Positions 11,024 through 22,961 of a stretch of DNA of 64,000 bases are shown here, one piece after another (within the stretch, counting starts at the first letter, position 1; every line of letters starts with the position of its first letter). The stretch covers positions 109,254,501 to 109,318,500 of the forward strand of contig NC_134137.1 of assembly GCF_033958435.1 (NCBI RefSeq), in the 5' to 3' direction. The DNA comes from Carettochelys insculpta (Eukaryota > Chordata > Testudines > Carettochelyidae). The notes under the pieces were generated by a model. That model had not been told where the DNA came from and did no database searches. It saw nothing but the letters and a program-made list of their open reading frames with translations. The translations under genes were made by a program, and so were the position numbers.

Positions 11024-11785
11024 CAGGGAAAGGGAGAGAGAAAGCAAGTAGGTGGGGTATCAGGAAATGCAGTTTAAATGTTTCTATTTACAATACCTCA
11101 AAAGGAGATGGCTACAAGATGACATATGTCATTGTTCCAGTTCAGTTCTAAAGTAGCTTTTATCCTTCGGTTAATTGAATACTTCTGTACATGCATTTTC
11201 AATAAATCTAATTTGGTATTTGCAATATAATTCCACATCAGATACAAACCTCTTTTATTTCTACATTACCTTTGTCAATCTCTGATGGTTATTTCCTGCA
11301 AAATAAATACAATGGCTTTATATTAAATACTATTCAGAGACTTTTTAGTCAGCTTGTAGCAGTTTAAATAAATCAAGTCTACAAGGTTATGTCAAAGATT
11401 TGGTCTTCTTTGTGTCTGTAATTTTATTTTAAATTTTAATATCTATGTATTATTTATTTATGTATTACTTGTATAGTGCTGTGAACATATGCAGCACGTT
11501 AATCTAGGTGTAGAAAGATGGGGTTCCTTACAATCTAAAGTTAGGTTAAAGATATAACAATCTGCATTTGTCATGGGAGAAGGGGCAGGCACCAAAAAGA
11601 GAAAGATACGGGTCTTCTTGGTTCAGACTCCTGCAGAGAGTGAGGGGAACAGGTAACTCTCTCACCATTTTCTTCTGAGTTTCTTAGGGCAATGTTTTGT
11701 TATAAAATTTATAAGCAGCTTGAGTACAAAGGCATTAAGAAAATTATCCCTTTTAAAAAGAAAATGTATTTAAAATGTACTGTAT
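11024..11785. other. Intergenic DNA, no gene seen
   Basis: AT-rich with ATTTATTTAT runs near 11450. No element identified. Confidence 0.45.
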
Positions 11786-12190
11786 AAGCCAGACCACTGG
11801 GGAAAGGTTAAAAAATTGAGTGTGTTTATTGTAGAAAAGACAAGACTTAGAGGGGACATAACAGTTTTCAAATATATCAAAGATGGTTACAAGCAGGAGG
11901 GAGAAAATTGTTCTCCTTAGGCTATGAAGACAGGACAAGAAGAAACAGGCTTAAGTTGTATCAAGAGAGATTGAGGTTGGACACTAAGAAAAACCTCCTA
12001 ACTGTCAAGATGATTAAGCACTGAAACAGATTATTGAGGGAAGCTGAGGAATCTCCATCATTGGAGATTTTTATTGCAGGTTAGACAAACACCTATTAGA
12101 GATGATCTAGATAACACTCAGTCTAGTTGTGAGTGCGGGGGACTGCTCTAGATCATCTCTCAAGGTCTCTTCCAGTCAGATGAGTCTATG
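11786..12190 (+). mobile_element. CR1 LINE 3' fragment
   Basis: Contains the ORF2 tail blocks CTTAGAGGGGACATAACAG, GGTTACAAGCAGGAGGGAGA and AGGTTGGACACTAAGAAAAA, then the CR1 3' UTR including CTCTTCCAGTCAGATGAG and a terminal TCTATGA. It is a 5'-truncated short copy with several stops. Confidence 0.88.
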
Positions 12191-12529
12191 ACCTGCTCCA
12201 TCTCTTATGACTTCAAGTGTGTTAGGGTGGATTTTATCTGCTTCCTGGATAGCTGAGGTAGCATCTTTCTTAGCCACCTGGTTTCTGACAATCTCTTTCT
12301 CGAGCATTTAACTATCCCTACTGATGCACTCCATAGTGAACCTAGGCAGCACCTAACTTGGGGCTGAGGATTCCACTCTGCAGAGGGCCACCCAAAGATT
12401 AAGAAGCCAGTCAAGAAGCATCTAAATCCCTATTAAAACGGGCTGTATGGGCTCTCAGTTAGGACCCCTCTTCCCATGGATGCTTTTGCTGTGCCACCCA
12501 CTGGCAGGAAGGCTAGGAGACCTAAGCTG

Positions 12530-12815
12530 CGGTTACACTACCGCGTTCTGTCAACAGAACTCACTGACTGAAGAGGTTTCCCGACAAAACTTCTGTTGAC
12601 AGAGTGCAACCACACACAAAAGCAAATTGGGAGAGAGCTCTGCTGTCTCAATAGAGCAGCCAGACAGCCTGGCCACTCTCTCAACAAAACAGGAACCCGG
12701 AAGTAGAGCTGTCGACAAAATGCATTTTGTGTGCGGACGTTCCACCAGTTTTGTCAACACAATCAGGGTTTTGTCGGAAAAACTAATTAGTGTACCAGTC
12801 GCCCTAGACACTCCT
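12530..12815 (+). mobile_element. Degraded DNA-transposon MITE
   Basis: Inverted ends: the left AGCTGCGGTTACACTACCG resembles the reverse complement of the right CACTAATTAG...GTGTACCAGTCGCCC. The interior repeats TGTCAACAGA and TTTTGTCGAC-like motifs, a composition unlike the flanks. Superfamily uncertain (Harbinger or hAT). No coding content. Confidence 0.55.
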
Positions 12816-14039
12816 AGACCAGTCACCAGCTCTTCCTATAACCACCAGTTCAGATTCCCCTACCTGGTGCAGCTTCTCTTTGTCAGCTAAGTTAAGAGCA
12901 GAAATCTCCAAAGCTGGAGAGAGGAGTGGGAACACTCCTGCTTGTAGTACCTCAGTGCCACTTAGCTTAACCCCTGATGGGTTAGAAGTGACAAGGAAAG
13001 CTGGAAGTGAGTGAATTTCAAACTGAAGATTCTTCATGCTACAAACTGCAGTGTGTCTTGCTATCTCCCTAACCCCCACCATGAAAATAAATAGAAAGAG
13101 AAACTCTTGATAATGGAGTGGTGCTCTGAACTGGCTGTGGTAAGTCATTATGGTATGCAGCTCCATTTTCTTTCTGCATAAAATTAGGGTCAAAAACTTA
13201 CATAATCCTTTTTTTGGCAGAATCTAAAATTACATGTCTGATCTTTTATGCAAAAGTATTCCTTGAAAATACTTTTGCAATTCCAATTCTGTCTGGAACA
13301 GAGTGACAAAGGCCCAGTGGTGGTTCACTATTCTATGTCAGCCATTCTTGTCAGGCCTGGCACATTCACTACCTCTGTAGTCGCCATCTGTATCTAAAAA
13401 GAGTCAGACAAGGTAGCACTGGGATACAAATGCCTTATTCATCATTAATACTAAGGCATGTTGTACATATGTGCGCACAAAGAGTTATGGATATGTGCTA
13501 GAATTATGTTCTTAAAATGTGTTTGGTAAACAATGCATAAGTGCAGTCTGGTTAGACAAAGGAATGTATATTTGTTTGTCTGACCAGCCATATCGTCAGG
13601 CGGAGACAAAGAAGATATATTTACATAAAAGGTAAATAAATCTAGTAAGTGGGAAAAATAGCCTCAACTATAAAGACAAGGGGTCTGAAATGCAAATGAT
13701 AAGCAATTGAATCAACTGAGTGCATGCAATGCTACTGAATTATAAACATGTATCAACTACGGTCTTTCATAAGAGCTAATGACTCACTAGTAATGCGCCA
13801 TTGTGAAAAATATGTATTAATACTATATGAGGAATTATAAATACTCTGAGATATCATGCCCTGAAGTTTGTGATCAACCACATGGAGAAACAGGCTTTTC
13901 CCTTGGCCATAAGGAAGATAACCTTATGGAATCGAGCCAGTGGAAACTCTTTTACAGATCAGAAAGAGGATGGGAGGTCCACAGGAAGAAAAGAACAGCA
14001 TAAGGTCATCTTGCCTTTTGAAGCAAGGTCAATGAACTC
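12816..14039. other. Intergenic DNA, no gene seen
   Basis: No domain or repeat recognised. The minus-strand frame at 12804-13193 has no recognisable features. Confidence 0.4.
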
Positions 14040-14042
14040 TGA

Positions 14043-14386
14043 GGCCATGTCTACACTGGCACAAAACTTCAAAATGGCCATGCAAATGGCCAAATTGAAG
14101 ATTACTAATGAGGCACTGAAATGCACATTCAGGGCCTTATTAGCATGCTGCCAGCTGTGGCTCTTTTAAATTGCAACGTTTCACTCCCGCATGGCTCATC
14201 CAGATGGGGATCCTTTTCGAAAGAACCCTGCCAAGTTCGAAATCCCTATGAATTGATTGGAATAAGGGGATTTCAAAGTTGGTGGGGTCCTTCTGAAAAG
14301 GACCACTGTCTGGATGAGCCGCGTGGGAGCAAAACGTGGCATTTTTGAAGAACCGTGGCCATCGGCATGCTAATGAGGCACTGAGG
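14043..14386 (+). mobile_element. Family-2 MITE, 3'-truncated
   Basis: Begins GGCCATGTCTACACTGGCAC with the family-2 body (AAAATGGCCATGCAAATGG, a GCATGCT block, GCTCATCCAGATGGGG). It continues through the palindrome centre into the right arm, stopping near 14386 at CTAATGAGGCACTGAG. The last 70 or so bases and the right terminal repeat are missing, and the 5' end of the next LINE begins there. More diverged than the copies at 9.25 and 40.46 kb. Confidence 0.8.
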
Positions 14387-17300
14387 TTACCACTGGGAGT
14401 CGTAGTCCCAATCCCGCATGTAGGCGGTCTGTGGACAAGTGGTCGTCCAGCTCTGTACCTGGGGCAGCAGAGTTGCCCGGCAGCATCCCAGGCGTCTGAG
14501 CAGTCCTCTTTAGGACAGCACGGCTCAGCCTAGTAAGGGGGGGGGCCTAGAAAAGGGGCCTAAAAATTGCCTGCCCCACAACAACAACTGGCCAGCAAGC
14601 CGCGGCTGGCAGTTCAACCCTACTTGCGGTCGAAACCAAAAGAAAAATTTGAGAAAACTTACCATTGGTGTATGGAATGTTCATACCCTCATGGATCAAG
14701 AAGCTGTTGCAAGACCTGAGAGAAGGACAGCTCTCATTCCTTGTGAACTAGCCTGCTATAACATTGATATAGCAGCATTAAGTGCAACAAGATTGGCTGG
14801 GGAAGGTTTCTTGAGTGAACCAGGAAGTGGTTATACCTTCTTCTGGAAGGGCAAGACTGAGACAGAGGATAGAATACATGGAGTCAGTCTGGCAATAAAA
14901 ACCTCATTGATGCGTCAACTCCCAGACCTTCCAGTGGGTATCAATGAAAGATTGCTGAAACTACACTTCCTACTAAATGCCAAATGTCATGCCACCATCA
15001 TCAGTGCATATGCACCCACTCTAACATGCCCTGACAACTCAAAGGAACAATTCTATGAAGATCTCGACAGACTGATCAAGGCCACACCTGCAACAAACAA
15101 ACTACTCCTACTTGGAGATTTCAATGCCCGAGTCGGGGCTGACAATGAGAACTGGAAAGGAGTAACCAGGCCACATGGTGTAGGCAAAATGAACGGCAAT
15201 GGAGTACTCCTTTTGAGCCTTTGTTCTGAAAACGACCTGACTATTACCAACACTCTGTTCCAACAAGCGGATAAATACAAAAAATGTGGATGCACCCTAG
15301 GTCTAAACAGTGGCATCTGATAGATTATGCCATTGTCAGAAGGCGAGACATCCAACATGTACTGATCACCAGAGTAATGCGAGGCACAGAGTGCTGGACA
15401 GATCACAGATTAGTCAGGATGTCTCTTCAGCTTTACATCGCTCCCTCTCAGCACAAATGCCTTAAGCATGTGCGACCTGCTTTTAACATAGCCAAACTGA
15501 AGGATGCCCAATGTTTCAACAATTTTCAGAAGAGTCTCGATGACAAATTAACATCCCATGGTCAACTGATCGGTACTGTAACTGGAAAGTGGGATCACTT
15601 CAAGCAGATAATGATTGACACAACAATAACATTGCTTGGACCAAAGAAAAGAATACATCAGGATTGGTTCGATGAGAACCAAGAAGAAATATGTTCAGCA
15701 CTGGAAGTAAAGAGAAAAGCCTTTACTGAATGGCAGAATGACCCCTCCTCAGTCTCCAAATGGGACCATTTCAAGCACCTTCAGAGCAAAACACAGAAAG
15801 ACCTCCGTCAGATACAAGACAGCTGGTGGGAGAGCAAAGCCAAAGAAATTGAGCACTATGCTGAGACCCACAACTCAAAGATGTTCTTTAGTGCTATTAA
15901 GACTGTCTATGGACCTTCTAAACCAAGGACTACCCCATTGCTCTCATCAACGCTGATCAAAGACAAAGAGGGCATCAACAAAAGATGGTGAGAACATTTT
16001 AGCAACCTCCTTAACAGATCATTGACTGCGAATAACAACGTCCTCAATGAAATTCCACAACAACCCATCCTGACAGATCTTGACTTTCCGCCCACTATAG
16101 ATGAAATTAAGAAAGCTGTTTGCCAGATGAGTTCAGGAAAAGCTCCTGGAAAAGATGGGATACCAGCAGAAATATATAAAGCGGCAGGTCCAGCAGCACT
16201 AGCAGTGTTCTATAGCGTGATCATCAGCATCTGGGAGGATGAAAACATACCACAGGACCTCCATGATGCTATTATTGTCTCCCTTTTCAAGAATAAAGGC
16301 AGCAAAGGAGAATGTGGAAACTACAGAGGCATATCCCTCCTCTCCGTTGGAGGGAAGATCATCGCCCACAACATCTTGAACCGCCTAACAGCCAGTATTT
16401 CCGAGGCAAATCTACCTGAAAGTCAATGCGGTTTTTGACCTGGCTGGAGCACAGTTGACATGGTATTTGCTGTCAGACAAATACAAGAGAAGTGCATTGA
16501 ACACAACATGCACCTGTATGCTGTCTTCATAGATCTGACAATGGTGTTTGATACCATCAACAGGGAAGCCCTTTGGACCATTCTAATACGACTTGGCTGC
16601 CCAAGAAAATTTGTCCAGATTATATGCCTTTTCCATGATGGCATGACAGGTGAAGTACTGTCTGATGGAGCCACATCAGCCCCCTTCAACATCACCAACG
16701 GCGTGAAACAAGGATGTGTTCTCGCTTCTGTCCTATTTAACCTGTTCTTTGCATGCATCCTTAACCATGCAATGAAAGATCTGGACCAAGGTATATACCT
16801 GAAATACTGGCATGATGGTTCACTTTTTGACCTCCGTCGCCTGAATGCAAAGACTAAGACAGTGCAGAAACTCCTTTCTGTGGCACTCTTTGCCGACAAC
16901 TGTGCCCTTATGGCTCAGACTGAAAACGATCTTCAGCACATTGTCAAGAAGTTTGCTGAGGCCTTGCAACTTTTCAGACTAACTATCAGCCTCAGAAAGA
17001 TAGACGTTCTCCATCAACCTGCACCTGGATCAAATGCTCCTGTCCCGATTACCTCCATTGACAGCATTCAGCTTAAAGTAGTGGAGAACTTTAAATACCT
17101 GGGTAGTGTCATATCCAGTGATGGATCACTGGATAGTGAGATCAACACGCGAATGTCCAAAGCGAGCCAGGCACTTGGCTGTCTGCATGTCAAAGTTCTA
17201 AAACACCACAAGATCCGGATGTCAACAAAACTGCTTGTGTACAGAGCTGTTGTTCTCTCATCTCTTTTGTACGGGTGCGAAACATGGACACTATATAGGC

Positions 17301-17895
17301 ATCACATCAGCAGCTCGAAGCATTCCACAGACGCTGCCTCTATAACATCATGAAGATCTGCTGGCAAGACAAAGCGCCCAATCTTGAGGTCCTCGAGAGA
17401 GCCCATATGACAAGCATCAAAATGATGATTATGAAGTCACAACTATGTTGGACCGATCATGTCAGCCGCATGGATGCCAACAGAATCTCTTGCCAGCTTC
17501 TGTATGGTGAACTCTCCCAGGGCATCCGGCATATAGGTTGTCCCTGGAAACGCTACAAGGATACCATCAAAGCCAATCTGCAGTACAGCAGTATCAAACC
17601 TAGGGACCTTGAGGACGCCGCCAGTGACAGAACACAGTGGCGTGCAACAGTCAGAAATATCTGCAGTGCCTTTGAGGAAGACAGCTGCTGGTGTCTACAA
17701 GAGGCACGCGAACGACGTCACAGAGCATCAGCAATGCACAACCCACTGACTGCGAACTTCCCACGCACCATCTGCAGCAAAATGTGCACCTCTAGAATTG
17801 GATTATACAGTCACCAGAGGGCACACCATGAGACCAGTAACAGATGATCTGCACAGATTTGTCATCATTGGATCGATGGACTATCATTAATGTGA
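14387..17895 (+). mobile_element. Near full-length LINE (endonuclease-RT, C2H2 tail)
   Basis: A 3.5-kb non-LTR retrotransposon: a GC-rich 5' leader (14387-14648) with a run of nine G at about 14537, a single long ORF region (14649-17847) and a short 3' end (ATCATTGGATCGATGGACTA near 17865). It inserted at, or replaced, the end of a family-2 MITE. It differs from CR1 in domain motifs and in its C-terminal finger. It belongs to a LINE group found widely in fish and invertebrates; clade not assigned here. Confidence 0.82.
14649..17847 (+). pseudogene. Endonuclease-reverse transcriptase with C2H2 finger, four breaks
   Basis: The ATG at 14649 starts an apurinic-type endonuclease (I-G-V-W-N-V-H-T-L; L-L-G-D-F-N-A-R-V-G near 15115; T-D-H-R-L near 15400). 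Next come a linker with W-F-D-E-N-Q-E-E-I and an RT with G-K-A-P-G-K-D-G-I-P-A-E near 16140, G-N-Y-R-G-I-S-L-L near 16315 and G-V-K-Q-G-C-V-L-A near 16705. The catalytic motif reads L-F-A-D-N near 16890, so the second Asp of FADD is Asn. The thumb has L-L-Y-G-C-E-T-W. The C-terminus has C-x3-C-T-S-R-I-G-L-Y-S-H-Q-R-A-H. Breaks: frameshift near 15285, TGA at 15989 and at 16436, frameshift near 17305. Inactive copy. Confidence 0.85.
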
Positions 17896-19581
17896 CTCTT
17901 TAGCTAAGCAGTGGAATGCAGAATTCCTAGATATACAAGGCATCAAACAATATTTTTTCTGGGCACATATAAACCGGGCTGTAACACCATATCAGTAAAC
18001 CTCAGTTACACTCAGGAAAGTACTAAAAGTAAAGCTCAATAAAATGTGCAGGCATATGAGATCTGTATGGAAAAGTGACATCCATTCCATCTGGTATTTT
18101 TCAGTGACTTCTAGTCAAGTACTACATTTCATCATGAGTAATCCTCTCTTATTGTCTGTTCCTGCTGCTTCGGTAATTTTCTTTTTGCTACATCTGTGAT
18201 TTTACTGTGGATTTTTATCACCTACAAGTAAAAGGATTTTTTTTATATATTTACTAGCCATTGAAGTGTATTGTCTGAAAAATACTTAATTGTGAGTGAA
18301 ATGAAATGCAGATTCAAAGATGACATGGTAAACATAAAAATACATGTATGCTGATAACAAAACAAGTATTGAAAGTGCAAAATATAAATACAAGACACAC
18401 AATATACATGCTGGTATTTGTAGTGATTATTTTTAACCTGCCATGGTTTGATCTTAAAGTATTTCTGACAACCCATTAAAACTAGGATTCTGGCAGAAGA
18501 CGTAATGATATTTTTCTGAGAGGAGGAAACTTTATGAGATTTGATTGTGATGTTTTTAGTATGAACATTAAATCCAGAGTTAAAAGTATTGTACATTGCC
18601 ACCTGTAATGGGAGAGAGTTACTAGAAGCATTAGTGGTCCCATGCCAACTTAGTCAAAAGAGAAAGTGCTGTGAAGAGATGGATTCTTTCTGTTACTTGC
18701 AGAGATGTGGCAGGAGAGCAGGGAGGGTACAGGGAGAATCCTGCCACTATCACATTCTGTACAAAGCTCATGGAGTGTTCCACTTCTTGTTCTCAAGGGA
18801 CCCAAGGGACTGCTCTCTCTGGACCTTTTCAGCAATCCTCTACATCCTTTTGAACCAGCGAGATTGGTGCAGGGGGCTTGAGGGCTGGTGAAAAATGGTC
18901 TGGGGAATACTCTCTAGTCCATGGGGTCTCTGTGCCATCACCACAGGGAGCCCAAAATGCAGGAGGCATTCCTGGTAGGCCAGGAGCTGAATGGGGTTGA
19001 GTGAGGGTGTCCCAGAGGAAGGCATGGATGGACTGGGGGAAATATGGAGAATAGTTAGGGTACACTCCAGGGTGCTATTCTGCACATTTGGAATGGCCCT
19101 AGGGGTCTCTGCAAGAGGGGCGCAAATTTAGAGTAGACTTCAGGGAAGCTGCTAGGTTCCCAGCTGATAGTTTATGGCCAGGGAAGGTCCAGACTCCATC
19201 CCCTTTGTCCCTACATTGGAGCAGGTGCCAGTGGAGGGGTGGATTTCTGCCACGGGGCACAAGCCCAAAGATGTAGAGACAAGAGCTGCTTGGAGTTATC
19301 TGAACAAGGCATTTTTCATACAAACATGTTTCTAGAAAAATTAACTTTTTCTGAAAAGTGAAGAGATGGGGTGGTGAGTAATTCCAAAATTTTATTTGGA
19401 AGCCCATTTTTCAGAAAATGAAAAAATTCAGTATCCTCTTGTCACATATTTCCTTAATGCTCTTACAATGATTTGAACATACCCCCACCCTGCAGTCTGG
19501 TTTGAACCATGTGTAGCAAAAACAGCCTCAGGGTTTTTCTTGAAAAGGTACTTTCCCCTTTTTGGCTAGCTCTGATTTGGA
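17896..19581. other. Intergenic DNA, no gene seen
   Basis: No recognised gene or repeat. Overlapping short frames on both strands at 18.6-19.1 kb are not convincing. Confidence 0.4.
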
Positions 19582-19621
19582 GAGGCAGCTGTGATGACTA
19601 ACACGGCTACTACTCCGTAAC
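19582..19621 (+). mobile_element. Possible Penelope 3'-tail scrap
   Basis: Contains GACTAACACGGCTACTACTC, which resembles the end of the amniote Penelope tail. Only about 40 bp, so tentative. Confidence 0.4.
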
Positions 19622-19699
19622 TATTCCCGAGTTACCACTGAGCCGAAAGCCTGGTCCGTGCAACATAGCTCAGTGGCTACGAGCTGCATTGCAATGACC

Positions 19700-20045
19700 T
19701 AGCTGTGGCGGTGTCTTCACTTAAATTTGACTCCTGACAATGTAACTGCCTCTCAGGGCTGATATAGTAACATCACCTTCCTAAGTGCTGTAGACTCGTG
19801 GTCAATGTAATCGGGTCAATGCAGCATCAGTGTGTAGTTGCTTATTTCAACTGTTACTGGCCTTCAGGAATCGTTCCACAACTCTCCACACTGACAGTAC
19901 AGTTGACGCAAGCACACCTGAGGCAGATGCGCACCGCTGCCGCAAGGAGACAAGTGACTGCACAAACACCATATTTAATAACCGTGTTGGCTGCATACTG
20001 ATGAAAATTCAGTTGACTCAATTTTGTACTGTAGACATTGGAGCC
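19700..20045 (+). mobile_element. Degraded DNA-transposon MITE
   Basis: Resembles a turtle MITE type: TTCAACTGTTACTGGCCTTC, CCACACTGACAGTACAGTTG and the end TTTTGTACTGTAGACATTGG. The right end has the CTGTAGAC character shared with Harbinger-type termini here. The left end is not clearly defined and there is no coding content. The assignment rests on recall of similar repeats. Confidence 0.45.
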
Positions 20046-20063
20046 CTAGACATTGGAGCCCTA
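20034..20063 (+). repeat. 15-bp tandem duplication
   Basis: The unit GACATTGGAGCCCTA occurs twice in direct succession at the end of the preceding MITE remnant. Confidence 0.85.
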
Positions 20064-20998
20064 GCTCCCACGGTGCCTGAGTCTACTCAGACTGCGAGAG
20101 TCACCCATGAGATGACTGGCTGAAGCACGAGCAGATGAAATCTGGAGCATATGCTGGCTAGCATGGGAACGGGCATAGGCTGGAGCTGGAGGTGTCTGTC
20201 AGAATTACTAAGCAAGAGGACTGTTCCCACACAGAGGTAGTGACAACGAGCAGACTAGAAAATCTCCTTCCCTTAGGATCTTTTACATCTGTATTGAGAT
20301 CACCAGCGAGGGTAGGTCCTCACCTATGGGTTTTGTCTAGCTGCATGCCTTTAAATGGTTTGCCTAAGTTACCTCCACTTAGACCAGTCCTGAATTTTCT
20401 CCCCCACTGGCTGATGAGAGTTTCAGTACCTCATTTTCCAGAACTGAAGCTGTTTCAATGCTACTTTACCTGCAATGGACCACTGAATTCTTTGCCTATC
20501 AATTTAAGTCTATGTTTATAGACAATATTGTTTTGCTTCAAATTTTATCTTTCTGGAACAGCCCCTAACCAGTCATTAGAAATGTAGTGCTGTTCCAGAG
20601 CTTGCATTACCTTGTGCTTTATTTCAGGTGCTTTCAAATGGTCATTGCCTAATCTTCTGGGTTCAGTACAACCCTGACGTCTTCTTGGATTCACAGCTGT
20701 CATCTGATGCTCCTGTTAGTTACATAGTTGCAACACAACACAGTCTGTTACAAAAATGTGATTTGCCCACGTGAAGTTCCCTAATTTCCCTGAAACAGAA
20801 AGCACACTGATTCATAGGGTTCTGCAAATCCACAGATATCTGATTCATATCCACTAAACCCTTTTAGACACAGTGGAACAGATGTTCATACAATCACACA
20901 GGGCTCTACATGTGGGGATGGGTTATTTATTTATTTACCCCTGTGGGAAGTTCCACATGGAGTGTGAAAGCAACACATCTTGACTTTGGTCTACACTT
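20064..20998. other. Intergenic DNA, no gene seen
   Basis: No domain or repeat recognised. Confidence 0.4.
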
Positions 20999-21892
20999 TT
21001 GCTCATAAAGGCCTCCCATTGCCACACACAGCTTCTGACCCCCACCCTTCTCCAGGTCTTGCTCAGGACTGTGTTCCCAGCATCTGCCCCTTGTGCTCCA
21101 TCTTTCTTATTTGGTTTGTGTTCTTGGAGTCACCCTGCGGTGTGTAGCCCCCTTCCTCCCACCTTCTTGGTCCGAGTACTGCCACAGCTGCCTGTAGGCT
21201 CTGGGCATAGCAGCCTGTCCTCCAGGGCTCCAGCGGGCCACATGAAGCAGCAGCAGGTGGGGCACTCAGAAGTACCACTGCCTGCTTCTTCTTTGAGCCT
21301 GGTTCATCAACAGCCCTGTGATGGAGCACACCTGAGAGGAAGGCCACCACCCAGGCCCTGCTCACCAGGTACTCTGAGGAAAGGGCTTACTAGGGCTCCA
21401 CTCTCTATTTCTTTGCAAGGTGGAGGGCAAGCAGGTGCCCTCAAGCCTGAATTTACTTGTAGTGTTAAAAGTTGCTCTCCTTTTTCGATGGAGAGCTTGA
21501 GGGGTATGTGGTGGAGGAGGGTGGTATTACCCAGACTGCAACATCCTCACTCTCAATGCTTCGAAACCCTCCTGTCTATTGTTGCTTGGCACAGGCGTTC
21601 TATTTCTGGCATTTATCTTTCCTTAGTGTGGATAGAGGAAACAAACCCAAGCCTGCTCTCCACCCAGCTACATTTCTTATTTAAAAGCCCTTCACTTACT
21701 TATTTCAAGGCACTTTTCTTCAGTCTTCAATCCAGCTCATCTCTTCAGGAGAAACTGTGCTATGAACTGAGCCTGGGAAGTTTGCTGAACCATCCTAACA
21801 AAGGATGTACTATGGAGACATTTAAGATAGTTGCCTATTCCATCTGCTGCAAGCCTGCATCAAGAACTTTGGGATTGATGTATATAATTTGA
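20999..21892 (+). other. Unassigned 297-codon open frame
   Basis: A stop-free frame of 297 codons. The inferred product is rich in Ser, Leu and Pro, with no catalytic motif, zinc finger, clear signal peptide or repeat that I recognise. Base composition is C/T-rich, which lowers stop frequency in this frame. No splice pattern or conserved neighbour supports a gene. It most likely opens by chance over a non-coding or old repeat sequence. Confidence 0.15.
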
Positions 21893-22961
21893 TTACTTTA
21901 ACAATGTTACTCTCACCCTATTCTTTCTTTCTTTTTATTAATAAAGCTTTAGATTTTAGATTCTAAAGGACTGACAGCATGCTCTGTTGGGCAAGATCTA
22001 AGATACTCATTTGTATACGTAGAGTTATAAGTATTGGCTCTGGGCTTGTAGTTGAAATTGTGGTTTCTGGATGACCACTACCCAGCCTGCAATATGAAGA
22101 GTCTGGGTTGATGGGTAGGAAGTTAAGTGAAGCCCAGGGAAAGAGGAACTCAGTCAGGAGTTGTGGTAAAGACTTCAAGCTTCCCTCTGCCAGCTCAGGT
22201 GACAAGTCAGTTCTGCTCTCTGAGTCTATATTTAGTAGAAGCAGACACAAAATTGGTGGTGATTGTAAGTCAAATTTTGAAATATCAACCACAGAAATAG
22301 TGAGGATCCTGGTTATAATTTATCCAACCCCTATAGTTTGAACAGAATTCTTTTCCTGGTCTAGGAAATTTACTCAGGGTGTCCGAGCTAAATGCAAGAG
22401 GGCAGAGATAGTTTAGCATACGTAGTTAACATAATTCAAAGGACCATTTAAGGTGAAGTGGCCCATTAATATCCCTCCAGTTACAGGGAGAAAATGGATG
22501 GTGAGGCAGGAGAAGTGAGAGACAGGGTTTTTAGTGGATTGCAGATCATTGTAATAAGTTATAAATCTAAAGTGTCTGTTCTGTCCATGATTTCTAGTGT
22601 CCCATTTGCTGTATCTCAACCAGTTTTCTAAGGCATCAATAACAAGTATGTGGGTGACACTGGACAATCACTGTGCTCTGGAATGAACTCGCACAGGAAA
22701 ATTATACAAGACAAAACCACCACATCCCTTGTGGGTGAATACTTTTCATAAAATAATCACTCTACATCTGGCCTCTCAGTCCTCATCCTCAAAGGAAACC
22801 TGAACATTTCCCAAAATGAGCCTGGAAACTTAAATTCATAGCTCTGCTAGACACTAAAAGTCATGGTCTGAATACACTATTTATTGGTTATTACAGCAAT
22901 CTGTAACTCAGTAATAACTGCCCCTCCCATACATAGCTGTTTCCCCCACGTCTGTTCCTCT
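21893..22961. other. Possible LTR-like repeat remnant and intergenic DNA
   Basis: Around 21935-21975 a polyadenylation-like TTAATAAAGCTTTAG is followed by a TAGATTCTAAAGGACTGACAG-type block. This recalls an R/U5-like segment of a reptile LTR repeat, but no paired LTR, primer site or coding region is visible. The rest is unremarkable. Confidence 0.25.

Noticed and set aside
19655..19725. A tRNA-like TAGCTCAGTGGCTA motif
   Set aside because: Only an A-box-like piece is visible; no B box at the right spacing and no cloverleaf could be drawn.
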